64,000 nucleotides of DNA from Candidatus Methanomethylophilaceae archaeon (GTDB taxonomy: Archaea; Thermoplasmatota; Thermoplasmata; Methanomassiliicoccales; Methanomethylophilaceae): the NCBI GenBank assembly GCA_944322255.1, contig CALUOK010000007.1, positions 26,003 through 90,002 on the forward strand, given 5' to 3'. Numbering within the stretch: position 1 is the stretch's first letter; every line of letters starts with the position of its first letter. Made by a program: the position numbers and the translations under genes. Positions 7,155 to 15,456 of this stretch are shown piece after piece. The notes beneath the pieces were generated by a model that saw only the letters and a program-made list of their open reading frames with translations, had not been told where the DNA came from and made no database searches.

Positions 7155-8921
7155 TCAACAGGACCTCTCGGAGGTCTCCTTCTGGACCTTGGCGATGAAG
7201 TCGTCGAGGGGCATGGAACCGAGGTCCTGGCCCTCCCTGGTCCTGACGGTGACGATGGTCCCGTCGTCGCTCTCCTTCTCTCCGAGGACGAGCATGTACG
7301 GGATCTTCTGGAGCTGGGCCTCGCGGATCTTGTACCCGATCTTGTTGTCGCTGTTGTCCAGCTCCATCCTGATGCCGGCGGCCTTCAGCTTGGCGGCGAC
7401 CTGCGCGGCGTAGTCGAAGGACTTCTCGGAGACGGACAGGACCCTGGCCTGGACCGGCGCGAGCCAGACGGGGAACCTTCCCGCGTAGTGCTCGGTCAGG
7501 ATGCCGATGAACCTCTCGATGGATCCGAAGATGACCCTGTGGAGCATGATCGGCCTGTGCTTGTCTCCGTCGGAGCCAGTGTACTCGAGCTCGAACCTCT
7601 GGGGCATCTGGAAGTCCAGCTGGATGGTTCCGCACTGCCAGGTCCTTCCCAGGCAGTCCTCCAGGTGGAAGTCGATCTTGGGTCCGTAGAATGCACCGTC
7701 CCCTTCGTTGACGGCGTACTCGAGGCCCATGGTGTTCAGGGCGTTGATCAGGGCGTTGGTGGCGTTCTCCCAGTCCTCGTCGGAACCCATGCTGTCCTCG
7801 GGCCTGGTGGAGAGCTCGACGTGGTACTTGAAGCCGAACTTGGAGTAGACCTCGTCGATGAGCCTGACGACGCCCTCTATCTCCTGCTCGACCTGGTCGG
7901 GCCTCATGAAGATGTGCGCGTCGTCCTGGGTGAAGCACCTGACCCTGAACAGTCCGTGCAGGGTACCGGATTTCTCGTGCCTGTGGACCAGTCCGAGCTC
8001 GCCCATCCTGATGGGCAGGTCCCTGTAGGACCTGGGCTCGGTCTTGTACACCAGCATGCCGCCGGGGCAGTTCATCGGCTTGACGCAGTAGATCTCGTCG
8101 TCGATGGTGGTGGTGTACATGTTGTCCTTGTAGTGGTCCCAGTGCCCGGAGCGGAGCCAGAGGGCCTGGTTGAGGATGATGGGGGTGGAGATCTCGTAGT
8201 AGTTCTCCCTGGTGTGGAGCTCCCTCCAGTACTCGATGAGGGTGTTCTTCAGGACCATTCCCTTGGGGAGGAAGAACGGGAACCCGGGACCCTCCTCCAT
8301 GATGGCGAACAGCCCGAGCTCCTTGCCGAGCTTACGGTGGTCCCTCTTCTTGGCCTCCTCCAGCATATTGAGGTAGGCCTCCAGCTTCTCCTTGTTCTCG
8401 AATGCCGTGCCGTAGATCCTGGACAGCATCTTGTTGTGCTCGTCGCCCCTCCAGTACGCGCCGGCGAGGGAGAGCAGCTTGAACGCCTTGACGGCCTTGG
8501 TGTAGGTGGCGTGGGGTCCGGCGCAGAGGTCCACGAACTCGCCCTGCTTGTAGAAGCTGATGGGGGAGTCCTCGGGGAGGTCCTCCACGAGCTGGACCTT
8601 GTAGTCCTCGCCCTTGGACTTCAGGTACTCGATGGCCTCGGCCCTGGGGAGGGTGTAGGTCTCGAGCTTGAGGTTCTCCTTGATGATCTTCTTCATCTCG
8701 GCCTCGATCTTCTCGAGGTCCTCGGGGGAGAACCCGCCCTCCTTGTCGAAGTCGTAGTAGAACCCGTCGTCGATGGCGGGCCCGATGGCCAGCTTGGTTC
8801 CGGGCCAGAGCCTCTGGACCGCCTGAGCCATGATGTGGGAGGCGGTGTGCCTGATGACAGGGAGCTCGTCATCCGTCTCGCGCACCGAACCGTCAGCATA
8901 GAGTGCCTTCATTGTAATCAT
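7155..8921 (-). CDS. thrS: Threonyl-tRNA synthetase, bacterial type without TGS domain
   Basis: A 588-residue class II synthetase that charges tRNA-Thr. The protein starts almost directly with the bacterial N2 editing domain (HTASHIMAQAV near residue 25 and DLCAGPH near residue 130). It lacks the N-terminal TGS domain of the usual about 640-residue enzyme. The catalytic core has motif 2 (VHRHEKSGTLHGLFRVR), motif 3 (GSIERFIGILTE) and the zinc ligands in MNCPGG, DDAHIF and MLHRVIFG. The anticodon-binding domain is complete. Most archaea use a different ThrRS with a DTD-like editing domain, so this gene probably came from bacteria. A TATA-like box near 8990 implies a leader of about 45 nt. Confidence 0.95.
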   Translation of the reverse strand: MITMKALYADGSVRETDDELPVIRHTASHIMAQAVQRLWPGTKLAIGPAIDDGFYYDFDKEGGFSPEDLEKIEAEMKKIIKENLKLETYTLPRAEAIEYLKSKGEDYKVQLVEDLPEDSPISFYKQGEFVDLCAGPHATYTKAVKAFKLLSLAGAYWRGDEHNKMLSRIYGTAFENKEKLEAYLNMLEEAKKRDHRKLGKELGLFAIMEEGPGFPFFLPKGMVLKNTLIEYWRELHTRENYYEISTPIILNQALWLRSGHWDHYKDNMYTTTIDDEIYCVKPMNCPGGMLVYKTEPRSYRDLPIRMGELGLVHRHEKSGTLHGLFRVRCFTQDDAHIFMRPDQVEQEIEGVVRLIDEVYSKFGFKYHVELSTRPEDSMGSDEDWENATNALINALNTMGLEYAVNEGDGAFYGPKIDFHLEDCLGRTWQCGTIQLDFQMPQRFELEYTGSDGDKHRPIMLHRVIFGSIERFIGILTEHYAGRFPVWLAPVQARVLSVSEKSFDYAAQVAAKLKAAGIRMELDNSDNKIGYKIREAQLQKIPYMLVLGEKESDDGTIVTVRTREGQDLGSMPLDDFIAKVQKETSERSC

Positions 8922-9114
8922 CTCATCCGTCCCGCGGACGCACGCGCGCCCGGACGGGACATGTTGGTCCCCGTGTATGCCTCCGACTTTTTATATTTGG
9001 CGCGCGGGTGCGCGACTGTTAAGGGACAGACAGGTCGTTCCGTGAGACGTCTGACTGCCCTGTGGCCAAAGCGAACCTTTATCTAAGGGGAGTTGATAAG
9101 CGGTTTCACTTCAT

Positions 9115-9189
9115 GGCCGGGATAGGGTAGCTTGGTTATCCTAGGGGACTGTGGATCCCTTGACTCGGGTTCAAATCTCGGTCCCGGCC
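9115..9189 (+). tRNA. tRNA-His(GTG)
   Basis: The cloverleaf has acceptor stem GCCGGGA/TCCCGGC and anticodon loop CTGTGGA (anticodon GTG). The extra 5' G at 9115 lies opposite C73, the identity element of tRNA-His. The T loop is TTCAAAT. A CTTTATCTAA element near 9077 fits a promoter about 30 bp upstream. Confidence 0.95.
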
Positions 9190-9262
9190 CTCATTCTCAA
9201 TCCGAGCATCTCTGCACGGTCTCCGCGTCCATCATCCCCGCTAAATATCCCGATGGCATGGG

Positions 9263-10258
9263 ATGTCCGATACTATGTCCAGGGTACGCGACAACATCGA
9301 CATGTACCGCAGGCTGTGCGTCGAGTGCGGCACATGCCGCGAGGTGTGTCCCTCCTACAACCACGGCGGATGCGACCCGCTGGCGGTCATGAGGGGCGAG
9401 TACCGCAGGGTCTTCGACTGCGTCGGATGCGGGAGCTGCTCCAGGGCATGCGAGCACACCAACCCCAAGATCGTCATGATGGCGGCCTACAGCATCGTCC
9501 TCGACACCCCGGTCAGCCAGGCCTTCCTGGACACCGGATACTCCAGATACCCCGCCGCCGACGCCCCGGGAGCGGACCTGGAACCCGTGTGGGACGGCGA
9601 GGAGGTCTGCGTCATGCCCGGATGCGTGGCCAAGTGCGTCGTGCCCTACGTCGTCTACGCGGCCTCGTCCGGACTCAGGGGCATGGGTGCGAAGGCGTGC
9701 GAGCTCCCGGACTTCACCTGCTGCATGTACCCCATCCAGTTCGGCACCATGCAGGACGAGGAGAGGGTCGGATACATCAGGAGGATGGGTGAGACCGCCG
9801 GAGGGAGGGAGATGGTCAACCTCTGCGGCGGGTGCACCGAGATCATGAACCGCCACGGGGTGGAGTGCAGGCACCTGATCCCGTTCCTGCAAGACAGGCT
9901 GGACTCCCTCCCGAGGATCGAAGGGCGTCTGAAGGTGTCAGTGGAGCCGGGATGCGCCGCCGTGGAGCACGCCGACGAGATGACCGACATCGTCAGGGCG
10001 ATGGGATGCGAACCGGTGGGCAACGAGCCCGGATGCTGCGGGAAGAACTCCAGGAACGTGGCCAAGCCGCTCATGGACGAGAGACAGGAGGCCGCTCGGG
10101 ACGCCGACGTCATAGTGGTCGGATGCCCCATGTGCCAGTCCAAGTACGACTCCGTCCCCGGAGGCAAGCCCGTGATGCACCTGGCGGAGCTGCTGGCGGC
10201 CGCCTTCGGCGACAGGAGGTCGCTGGAGTGCCACACCATCCCCGTCCCGGACTTCTGA
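9263..10258 (+). CDS. CCG-domain Fe-S oxidoreductase subunit (HdrB/HdrD-like)
   Basis: A 331-residue cytoplasmic protein with two N-terminal [4Fe-4S] ferredoxin motifs (CVECGTCREVCP near residue 20 and CVGCGSCSRACE near residue 53). Two cysteine-rich CCG-type regions follow: MPGC..C plus CCMYP/LCGGC, then EPGC, PGCCGK and GCPMCQ. This layout is that of HdrD-like or glycolate-oxidase-F-like electron carriers that bind a non-cubane cluster. It is shorter than true HdrD (about 400). The partner is unknown, and no flavoprotein or membrane subunit is adjacent. ATG 9275 is an alternative start, close to the transcription start predicted from the TAAATATC box at 9242. Confidence 0.8.
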   Translation: MSDTMSRVRDNIDMYRRLCVECGTCREVCPSYNHGGCDPLAVMRGEYRRVFDCVGCGSCSRACEHTNPKIVMMAAYSIVLDTPVSQAFLDTGYSRYPAADAPGADLEPVWDGEEVCVMPGCVAKCVVPYVVYAASSGLRGMGAKACELPDFTCCMYPIQFGTMQDEERVGYIRRMGETAGGREMVNLCGGCTEIMNRHGVECRHLIPFLQDRLDSLPRIEGRLKVSVEPGCAAVEHADEMTDIVRAMGCEPVGNEPGCCGKNSRNVAKPLMDERQEAARDADVIVVGCPMCQSKYDSVPGGKPVMHLAELLAAAFGDRRSLECHTIPVPDF

Positions 10259-10265
10259 CACGGAC

Positions 10266-10913
10266 ATGGACGTGGAGTACAGACCCTTCGGAATGTCCGA
10301 CACGCCGGACTTCGTCGAACTCATGGACGAGACGTTCGGATACGGGTTCCTGTTCCCGGACCCGGACGTCCTCCAGGCCTACTACCTGGACAGCCTCGCC
10401 GGACTGATCGCGGACTCCACGTTCTCGGAGGTCGCCGTCTCGGACGGCCGCGTGGCCGGCGCATGCTTCTGCGCGGCCGCGTTCGCTCCGCACGCGTTCA
10501 AGGGGTTCGAGCCCCGCATGCACGCCCTGATGGCGAGGGAGCGCTTCCGGTGGCTCTCCGAGAACCGCGACCCGTCCGCCCTGCTCAGGAAGAGGACCAT
10601 CGACAACACCGTGTCCCGCATCGTCTCCGGGGCCGGCGTATGCGACGGCGACATCCAGTTCCTGGCGGTGTCCAGGGGCTTCAAGGGCCGGGGCATCGGA
10701 GGCAGGCTGCTCCGTGACATGCTCGACCACATGAGGTCCTGGAGGACGTCCCGGGTGCTCGTGCTCACCGACGACCTCTGCGACAGGGGCTTCTACGAGC
10801 ACATGGGGTTCTTCTGCGCCTCGTCCGACACATCCCGGTTCGACAACGGGACGTCCCTGACGAGCTACGCCTACGTGCTGGACCTCCGACCCGCCGACCG
10901 AGTCCTTTTTTAA
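10266..10913 (+). CDS. GNAT-family N-acetyltransferase
   Basis: A 215-residue acetyltransferase of the GNAT fold. The acetyl-CoA site is seen in LAVSRGFKGRGIGGRLL (Q/RxxGxG/A motif, about residues 138-154), followed by an LVLTDD strand and the YEHMGF motif near the C-terminus. The substrate is unknown. It starts 7 bp after the Fe-S protein gene, so the two are probably co-transcribed. It ends in TAA inside the AT-rich promoter of rtcB. Confidence 0.85.
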   Translation: MDVEYRPFGMSDTPDFVELMDETFGYGFLFPDPDVLQAYYLDSLAGLIADSTFSEVAVSDGRVAGACFCAAAFAPHAFKGFEPRMHALMARERFRWLSENRDPSALLRKRTIDNTVSRIVSGAGVCDGDIQFLAVSRGFKGRGIGGRLLRDMLDHMRSWRTSRVLVLTDDLCDRGFYEHMGFFCASSDTSRFDNGTSLTSYAYVLDLRPADRVLF

Positions 10914-10949
10914 TAGTGGGCGGTCATCCGACTCCGAAGGGAGATTCAG

Positions 10950-12401
10950 ATGACCTGGGAAGGCAGACTCAACAAGATCGACGACAACAGATGGGAGATC
11001 CCCATGGACGAGTCCTCCGGCATGAGGACCAACGCCGTGATCTACGCCAGCGAGGAGATGATATCCTCGATCCGCGCCGACAACGCACCCCAGCAGGCGG
11101 CCAACGTCGCGTGCCTCCCCGGGATCGTCGGAAGCTCCATGGCCATGCCCGACATCCACTGGGGCTACGGCTTCCCCATCGGCGGCGTCGCCGCCGTGGA
11201 CGAGTCGTCGGGATCCATCTCCCCCGGGGGCATAGGCTTCGACATCAACTGCGGGGTCCGCCTCATCAAGACCGACCTCACCCTGGAGGACCTGGGAGGC
11301 AGGAAGGACGAGCTGGTGGACGAGCTCTACAAGAACGTGCCGTCCGGCCTGGGGTCCAAGGGCCTGACGAAGATCGGCTACAAGGAGCTGGACGAGATCC
11401 TCGCCAACGGATCCGAATGGGCTGTGGAGAACGGGTACGGCTGGGAGAGGGACCTGGACGTCACGGAGGAGCACGGCCACATGATGGACGCCGACACCTC
11501 CGTCGTCAGCGACAAGGCCCGCAAGAGGGGGCTCCCGCAGCTGGGGTCCCTCGGATCCGGCAACCACTTCCTGGAGCTGGACCTTGTTGAAAACGTCTTC
11601 GACGAGCACACCGCCAAGGTCTACGGCCTAAAGGAGGGGACCGTGACCGTCACCGTCCACTGCGGCTCCCGCGGATGCGGCCACCAGATCGCCACCGACT
11701 ACCTCCAGGAGATGGAGCGCTATATCAAGCAGAACTCCGTCAGCCTCCCCGACAGGCAGCTGGCCTGCGCCCCCCTTGACTCCAAGCTCGGCGACGACTA
11801 CTACAAGGCCATGTGCTGCGGGGCCAACTACGCCTGGGCCAACAGGCAGATGATCACCCACTGGGTCAGGGAGTCGTTCGAGAACATCCTCGGGGACTCC
11901 GCCGAGAGCATGGGCATGGACGTGGTCTACGACGTGGCCCACAACATAGCCAAGAAGGAGAGGCACGACATCGACCGCCACCACGCGGACGTGCTGGTCC
12001 ACAGGAAGGGCGCCACCCGCGCCTTCGCCCCAGGCAGGTCGGAGATCACCATGAAGTACCGGGATGTCGGACAGCCGGTCATCATCCCCGGGGACATGAG
12101 CGTCGGGACGTACGTCCTGGCCGGCAGGAAGGGCTCCATGGAGCAGACCTTCGGATCGTCCTGCCACGGCGCCGGGAGGAAACTGTCCAGGAAGGCGGCC
12201 ATCAACAGCCTCACCGTGGACGGCGTCATGAGGGAGATGTCCGAGAAGGGCGTCTATCTGAGGAACGGCTCCATCGAGGGCGTCCTGGAGGAGGCCCCCG
12301 AGGCGTACAAGGACGTGGACGAGGTCATCAAGGTCGTGTGCGACGCGGGACTCACGGCCAAGGTCGCCAAGCTCACGCCCATAGGCGTGATAAAGGGCTG
12401 A
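10950..12401 (+). CDS. rtcB: tRNA-splicing ligase RtcB
   Basis: A 483-residue 3'-phosphate RNA ligase. It joins tRNA halves after intron removal, using GTP and Mn2+. Family marks are the N-terminal PDIHWGYGFPIGG, the metal cysteine in GIGFDINCGVRL, NHFLEL, the HCGSRGCGHQ segment and the C-terminal SCHGAGR containing the guanylated histidine. There is no intein, unlike several archaeal homologues. The TTTTTAATAG stretch just upstream is a likely TATA element. The enzyme would be needed to ligate the intron-containing tRNA-Trp found at 63.5 kb in this window. Confidence 0.97.
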   Translation: MTWEGRLNKIDDNRWEIPMDESSGMRTNAVIYASEEMISSIRADNAPQQAANVACLPGIVGSSMAMPDIHWGYGFPIGGVAAVDESSGSISPGGIGFDINCGVRLIKTDLTLEDLGGRKDELVDELYKNVPSGLGSKGLTKIGYKELDEILANGSEWAVENGYGWERDLDVTEEHGHMMDADTSVVSDKARKRGLPQLGSLGSGNHFLELDLVENVFDEHTAKVYGLKEGTVTVTVHCGSRGCGHQIATDYLQEMERYIKQNSVSLPDRQLACAPLDSKLGDDYYKAMCCGANYAWANRQMITHWVRESFENILGDSAESMGMDVVYDVAHNIAKKERHDIDRHHADVLVHRKGATRAFAPGRSEITMKYRDVGQPVIIPGDMSVGTYVLAGRKGSMEQTFGSSCHGAGRKLSRKAAINSLTVDGVMREMSEKGVYLRNGSIEGVLEEAPEAYKDVDEVIKVVCDAGLTAKVAKLTPIGVIKG

Positions 12402-12402
12402 A

Positions 12403-13710
12403 TCAGAACCCGAGGACCTTCTGGGCGGCCCTGCGGACCGCGTCCCTGTCGGATTCCAGCGCCGACACCAGCAGCGCCCATCCGTAGGGGTCCCTGGCCT
12501 GCAGGGACCTGGCTATCGGCGAGAACCTGGCCAGCGACTTTATCCTGCCGCCCTCGTCGGCTATCGCCACGTCGGTCTTCCCGATCCTCATCCTGCCCTG
12601 CAGGTTGGAGCTCGACGTCAGCTCCGCGCCCACGTCGAACGGGTCCACCCCGGCGGCGTCGGCGATCTCGTCCTCCAGCCTCCTGGCCCCTTCACGGCCG
12701 GTGTACTCCAGCAGGACCTCCGCCTTCTCGTCTGTCATGTCCTCGCTGTACACGGCGAAGGCCTTCTTGTTCAGCATCCTGGCCGCGACCCTGCGGACGT
12801 TGCGGGACGGCTTCCCTCCGGAGGCCGCCACCATGGACATCAGGTCGGAGTCGCCTCTGAGGTAGATGTCGGAAAGGTCCAGACCGGAGCCCTCCACCGC
12901 CTTGGTGAGCATCCTCTGCGCTATGCGGACGGTCTCGTGGAAGTAGACGGTGGTGTACATCAGCGAACGGGAGACCATCAGCCCCTCGGCGGCGGTGATG
13001 CCGCCCCTGCGCAGGACAATGCGGTCGTTCTGGACCATCATTGTCTTGATCAGCCTCTCGGAGTCTATGCTGCCGTGGGACACGCCGGTGTGGTGGGCGT
13101 CCCTCATGAGGTAGTCCATCTGGTCCGCGTCCACCGGACCGTGGATGATCTGGTGGGCGTAGTCCTTGGACGGGAAGTACTCGTGCTTGTTCCAGAACCT
13201 GTCCAGGGCCTCCTCGCCGGTGGACTCGGGGTACGCGATTATGCCGCACACGTCGTCCGCCGATATCCCCTGGGACTCCATTATCTCGGCCATGGTCGGA
13301 AGGCCCCCGAGGATGTCGTCGCTCTCCGGCAGATGGTTCGGGATGTCCCCCTTGATCAGGGCCCTGGCCAGCTCCATGTGGTCGAGGCCGGTCGCCTCCT
13401 CCATGATGGGCTCCAGGGCATGGGAGAACGGCGGATGGCAGATGTCGTGGAGCAGCCCGGCCATCCTGACAGCGTCGGAGTCCTCCCGGTCGAGGCCGAT
13501 GGCATCGGCCATCCTGCCCGCCAGATGGTACGTGCCCAGGCAGTGCTCGAACCTCGTGTGGTTTGCCGCGGGGAACACCAGGTTGCCCAGCCCTAACTGC
13601 TTGACGGACCTGAGCCTCTGCATCTCGTGGCGGTCCATGATCTCCAGGAAGACGCCGTCCACCTCTATGCTCCCGTGGACGGGATCCTGGACGACCTTGG
13701 ACCTCGGCAT
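12403..13710 (-). CDS. HD-domain phosphohydrolase (dGTPase/SAMHD1-like)
   Basis: A 435-residue metal-dependent phosphohydrolase. The HD signature appears as RFEHCLGTYH, LLHDICHPPFSHALE and PVDADQMDYLMRDAHHTG. This layout matches archaeal and bacterial dNTP triphosphohydrolase-like proteins, but the substrate is not proven. ATG 13710 is chosen because GGGGAG lies 5 nt upstream; a GTG at 13716 would overlap the stop codon of the preceding PUA gene (GTGA). The two genes form an operon, and the 3' end is only 1 bp from convergent rtcB. Confidence 0.85.
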   Translation of the reverse strand: MPRSKVVQDPVHGSIEVDGVFLEIMDRHEMQRLRSVKQLGLGNLVFPAANHTRFEHCLGTYHLAGRMADAIGLDREDSDAVRMAGLLHDICHPPFSHALEPIMEEATGLDHMELARALIKGDIPNHLPESDDILGGLPTMAEIMESQGISADDVCGIIAYPESTGEEALDRFWNKHEYFPSKDYAHQIIHGPVDADQMDYLMRDAHHTGVSHGSIDSERLIKTMMVQNDRIVLRRGGITAAEGLMVSRSLMYTTVYFHETVRIAQRMLTKAVEGSGLDLSDIYLRGDSDLMSMVAASGGKPSRNVRRVAARMLNKKAFAVYSEDMTDEKAEVLLEYTGREGARRLEDEIADAAGVDPFDVGAELTSSSNLQGRMRIGKTDVAIADEGGRIKSLARFSPIARSLQARDPYGWALLVSALESDRDAVRRAAQKVLGF

Positions 13711-13712
13711 GC

Positions 13713-14204
13713 TCACTCCCCTGTCTTCCAGAGCTTGTCGCCCACGAAGTGGATCGTCTTGATGGCCTTGCCGGGCTCCTTGGATGCGAGCGCCTCTCCC
13801 GTGCGGAGGGCCACGCCTATGGCCAGCGGCGCACCGTTCCTGGCGTCCCTGATCCAGACCATGTCGCCCTCTGCGATCTCGGGATCCGCCTCGGTGATGC
13901 CGGGGCCCATGACGTCGGCCCCGTTGGTGACGTAGGGAACGGCGCCCATGTCGACTGTGACCGCCCTCTTCGTGGGCCTGTACTTCAGGATCCCCCTGAC
14001 GGTCAGGAAGGGCTTGTCCTCGTAGACCAGCCCGAGGATGTCGCTCTTGACGAAGATGAGGTTGTAGTCCGTGCTCTCGGCCATGTCGACCCCGTCCTCC
14101 TCGGAGAAAACCGGGACGCCCATGACGTCCTCCAGCTCCTTGGCCAGGGCCTTGACCTCCTTGCTTCTCATCCTCTTCCTCTTGCGTATCATTATGTCTG
14201 CCAT
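13713..14204 (-). CDS. PUA-domain RNA-binding protein (MCT-1-like)
   Basis: A 163-residue protein. The N-terminal half (RSKEVKALAKELEDVMG then a YNLIFVKSDILGLVYEDKPFLTV stretch) resembles the pre-PUA domain. The C-terminal half (VTVDMGAVPYVTNGADVMGPGI then GDMVWI) is a clear PUA domain. Archaeal homologues are related to MCT-1/Tma20 and probably act in translation or RNA modification. The start at MADIMIRKRK is chosen over a longer frame; Met at 14192 is also possible. It leads an operon with the HD-domain gene and is divergent from the DUF368 gene. Confidence 0.8.
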   Translation of the reverse strand: MADIMIRKRKRMRSKEVKALAKELEDVMGVPVFSEEDGVDMAESTDYNLIFVKSDILGLVYEDKPFLTVRGILKYRPTKRAVTVDMGAVPYVTNGADVMGPGITEADPEIAEGDMVWIRDARNGAPLAIGVALRTGEALASKEPGKAIKTIHFVGDKLWKTGE

Positions 14205-14271
14205 AGCTGGGACGATGATGCCATTCGCCGATAATGACTTTTCGGGATGCCGTCCCATCCCCCTATCCATA

Positions 14272-14279
14272 TTATATAT
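14272..14279 (+). promoter_or_regulatory. TATA box of the DUF368 gene
   Basis: TTATATAT is centred about 25 bp before ATG 14300. This places the predicted transcription start on the start codon, so the mRNA should be leaderless. It also rules out the in-frame upstream ATG at 14234. Confidence 0.7.
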
Positions 14280-14299
14280 GGGGAGCCGTTGGTCGGACC

Positions 14300-15202
14300 A
14301 TGGGCGGAAAGAGCTTGAAGGACTTCCTCGTCGGAGCCCTCGTCGGCATCATGTCCATGATGCCAGGGGCCAGCGGGGGAACGATCGCGGTCATTTTCGG
14401 GATCTACGAGAGACTAATCGCGGATCTCGCGGACATAAGACACAAGCTCCTGAAGGACCTCCGCTTCATCATCCCCGTGGGGCTGGGTATCGTCGTGGGA
14501 CTCCTCGTGTGCGCCGTCGGCATAGACGCGCTCCTGCAGAACTGGGAGGTCCCCATGATGTTCTTCTTCGCGGTCCTCATCCTGTGCCAGATCCCCGACA
14601 TCGCGGAGATGGCCAACGGAGAGGAGGACGGCAGGCCCACCACCTGGAACATCGTCGCATGCATCGTGGGGATCGCCGTCATGGTGGCGTTCCTGTTCGT
14701 CGGGTCCAACGACTCCGGGATCTCCCTCGTCGAGCTGGATGCCGTCGACATGGTGCTGCTGTTCGTCGTGGGCGTCGTCATCGCCCTGTCGAAGGTCGTC
14801 CCCGGACTCAGCGGGGCCGCGATACTTCTCGCCATCGGGCTGTACACCCCGCTCATGAACCTCGTCGGAGGCCTGGACATGTCCGTGATCATGGAGAGGG
14901 CCGTGGCCATCGTGCCGCTTGCCGTCGGGTTCGTGGTCGGGGCCATCGGACTGGCCAAGATTGTCGACTACTTCATGAGGCACAACCGCAGGTCCACATA
15001 CTACTGCATCCTCGGGATGACGATAGGAAGCATCATCACGGTGACGGTCCAGGCGTTCCAGGGCCTCGACGGCACCACGATGATCGTCGGAAGCGTCGTC
15101 GGCATCGTCATCGGTCTGGCGTTCGGATACCTCCTCAGGAAGGTGTCCGTGAAGTACGCCAGGGAGACCATCGAGACCGGCCCCGGGAACCCCGAGTGCT
15201 GA
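14300..15202 (+). CDS. DUF368 membrane protein (polyprenyl-phosphate flippase family)
   Basis: A 300-residue integral membrane protein with about eight hydrophobic segments. The family marks are the two inverted repeats with MMPGASGGTIAVIFGIYERLI near the N-terminus and KVVPGLSGAAILLAIGLYTPLM in the middle. In bacteria DUF368 proteins (PopT) return the lipid carrier undecaprenyl phosphate across the membrane. In an archaeon the substrate would be a dolichyl or other polyprenyl phosphate used for glycosylation; this is inferred. It is monocistronic and followed by structured non-coding sequence. Confidence 0.85.
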   Translation: MGGKSLKDFLVGALVGIMSMMPGASGGTIAVIFGIYERLIADLADIRHKLLKDLRFIIPVGLGIVVGLLVCAVGIDALLQNWEVPMMFFFAVLILCQIPDIAEMANGEEDGRPTTWNIVACIVGIAVMVAFLFVGSNDSGISLVELDAVDMVLLFVVGVVIALSKVVPGLSGAAILLAIGLYTPLMNLVGGLDMSVIMERAVAIVPLAVGFVVGAIGLAKIVDYFMRHNRRSTYYCILGMTIGSIITVTVQAFQGLDGTTMIVGSVVGIVIGLAFGYLLRKVSVKYARETIETGPGNPEC

Positions 15203-15204
15203 GG

Positions 15205-15310
15205 GGAAAATCCGAGGCGGCCGGTGCGGATAGGATGGATGGATGTGGAAAAAACATCCGACCGCCTCAACGCAGACAGAAGCAGCGGGTGATGCACACT
15301 TGTTGCCTGC
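15205..15310 (-). ncRNA. Candidate small RNA on the minus strand
   Basis: A TATA-like palindrome GGTATTTAAACC (15331-15342) would direct minus-strand transcription from about 15310. The predicted transcript ends in a compound hairpin: outer stem GAGGCGG/CCGCCTC (15214-15220 with 15262-15268) and inner stem GGATGT/ACATCC (15241-15246 with 15254-15259). An oligo-T run (ATTTTCC in transcript sense) follows. Promoter, structure and terminator together suggest an RNA of about 100 nt. The hairpin could instead be only the terminator of the DUF368 gene. No known RNA family was recognised. Confidence 0.3.
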
Positions 15311-15340
15311 AATGATACTATCCACGGGATGGTATTTAAA

Positions 15341-15383
15341 CCGAAGCGGGGGAGGTCACCGAAAAAGGCACCCCCTGTTTCGG
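15341..15383. other. Imperfect stem-loop upstream of the candidate small RNA
   Basis: CCGAA (15341-15345) pairs with TTCGG (15379-15383), and GGGGG (15348-15352) pairs with CCCCC (15371-15375). They are separated by a small internal loop. The function is unknown. It may be part of the promoter region or of a longer structured transcript. Confidence 0.3.
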
Positions 15384-15405
15384 ATGTCTGGCTATGTGGA
15401 AAAGA

Positions 15406-15447
15406 GGACCGAAAACCCCCCGAAAAGGGGGGGTGGTTTTTCGGTCC
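15406..15447 (-). terminator. Large hairpin at the 3' end of arcS
   Basis: GGACCGAAAA pairs with TTTTCGGTCC (10 bp), enclosing CCCCCC/GGGGGG with a GAAAA loop and a small bulge. It begins 10 bp beyond the arcS stop codon and is a strong terminator candidate for that gene. Confidence 0.7.
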
Positions 15448-15456
15448 CTGTGAAAC

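Noticed and set aside
8922..8970. Two overlapping stems (CCGTCC/GGACGG and GTCCCG/CGGGAC) in the thrS leader as a possible riboswitch
   Set aside because: The stretch is so GC-rich that alternative pairings are expected by chance. Without comparative support it was not called.
7095..9086. 663-codon plus-strand frame opposite thrS
   Set aside because: It is an antisense shadow of the GC-rich thrS gene. Its translation is repetitive in Val, Leu, Asp and Glu with no motif, whereas the minus strand shows all ThrRS motifs.
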